Source: Segetibacter sp.
GTDB lineage: Bacteria; Bacteroidota; Bacteroidia; Chitinophagales; Chitinophagaceae
DNA length: 39,881 bases
NCBI GenBank assembly: GCA_028288505.1
Contig: JAQBNN010000109.1
Coordinates: 1-39,881, forward strand
Direction: 5' to 3'
In this document: one piece after another, positions 39,853 to 39,881 of the stretch
Layout: every line of letters starts with the position of its first letter
Numbering within the stretch: position 1 is the first letter of the stretch
Position numbers and translations under genes: made by a program
Notes under the pieces: generated by a model
Seen by the model: the letters and a program-made list of their open reading frames with translations, nothing else
Database searches by the model: none
What the model was told of the DNA's origin: nothing

Positions 39853-39881
39853 TAATAACTAAAAGTACAAGTGAGTGACAC
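39853..39881 (+). repeat. Dispersed repeat arm, class 1, cut by the window end
   Basis: TAATAACTAAAAGTACAAGT GAGTGACAC. It is a class-1 core running into the window's last base; the CAACGATG part would lie outside. Confidence 0.85.

Noticed and set aside
215-39881. CRISPR array interpretation of the repeated 20-base cores
   Set aside because: Copies are kilobases apart, in both orientations, without regular spacers or cas genes.
215-39881. Classical IS ends
   Set aside because: Arms are inverted in pairs, but no transposase lies between any pair and no target duplications could be seen.

Overview
The window reads as chromosomal DNA of a member of the Bacteroidota, probably Chitinophagaceae-like. 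This is inferred from several signs: promoter -7 boxes of the form TAnnTTTG, weak or absent Shine-Dalgarno sites, a TonB-dependent receptor with an N-terminal CarboxypepD_reg-like domain, a type IX secretion tail, a DUF6766 protein, a GYF_2 protein, and fused HisB and HisIE enzymes. No rRNA, tRNA or CRISPR array was seen.

Layout. The first 81 bases are the 3' end (domains V and VI) of a group II intron whose body lies outside the window. Next come a TonB receptor fused to an OmpA domain (557-4063), an M14 peptidase (4256-6754) and a minus-strand secreted membrane protein (6993-8027). The core, 8092-26563, holds the complete histidine and tryptophan pathways. hisGDC and hisB are followed by a minus-strand interlude (amidohydrolase, DUF2147, small GNAT). 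Then trpEGDCFB, a GNAT gene, trpA and hisHAFI run on the plus strand, so the trp genes sit inside a split his operon. hisH starts 2 bases after trpA, which implies that hisHAFI are transcribed with the trp genes. Downstream are a thioredoxin-fold lipoprotein-like protein, a GYF_2 protein, pdxJ, a DUF6766 protein, two methyltransferases, a phosphohexomutase (glmM-like), a T9SS cargo, a cysteine desulfurase, a broken PIN toxin with a putative antitoxin, and an M16 peptidase.

Regulation. Both pathways start with a readable attenuator. A Bacteroidota promoter is followed within 4-7 bases by a leader peptide: MKIALHIHQHHFLAVR for his, MNNNKHNSWWHSISNPG for trp. A terminator hairpin follows, and a second copy of the terminator's 3' arm overlaps the leader stop codon, as expected for ribosome-controlled 2:3 versus 3:4 pairing.

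Most unusual features. (1) A family of dispersed repeat arms (core GTACAAGTGAGTGACACAAC or GTACAAGAGTGCGACGCAAC and complements) occurs 19 times. It lies in every non-coding gap of 200 bases or more except the two attenuator leaders, often as inverted pairs that can enclose a gene. (2) A DUF559 nuclease-like unit bounded by GC-rich inverted repeats is inserted between hisH and hisA. It supplies the HisH C-terminal tail and fuses in frame to HisA. A related repeat pair makes the HisA tail and an N-terminal extension of HisF containing a G8 tract. (3) The PIN toxin gene is interrupted by an amber codon. All calls rest on reading the sequence; no database search was run.
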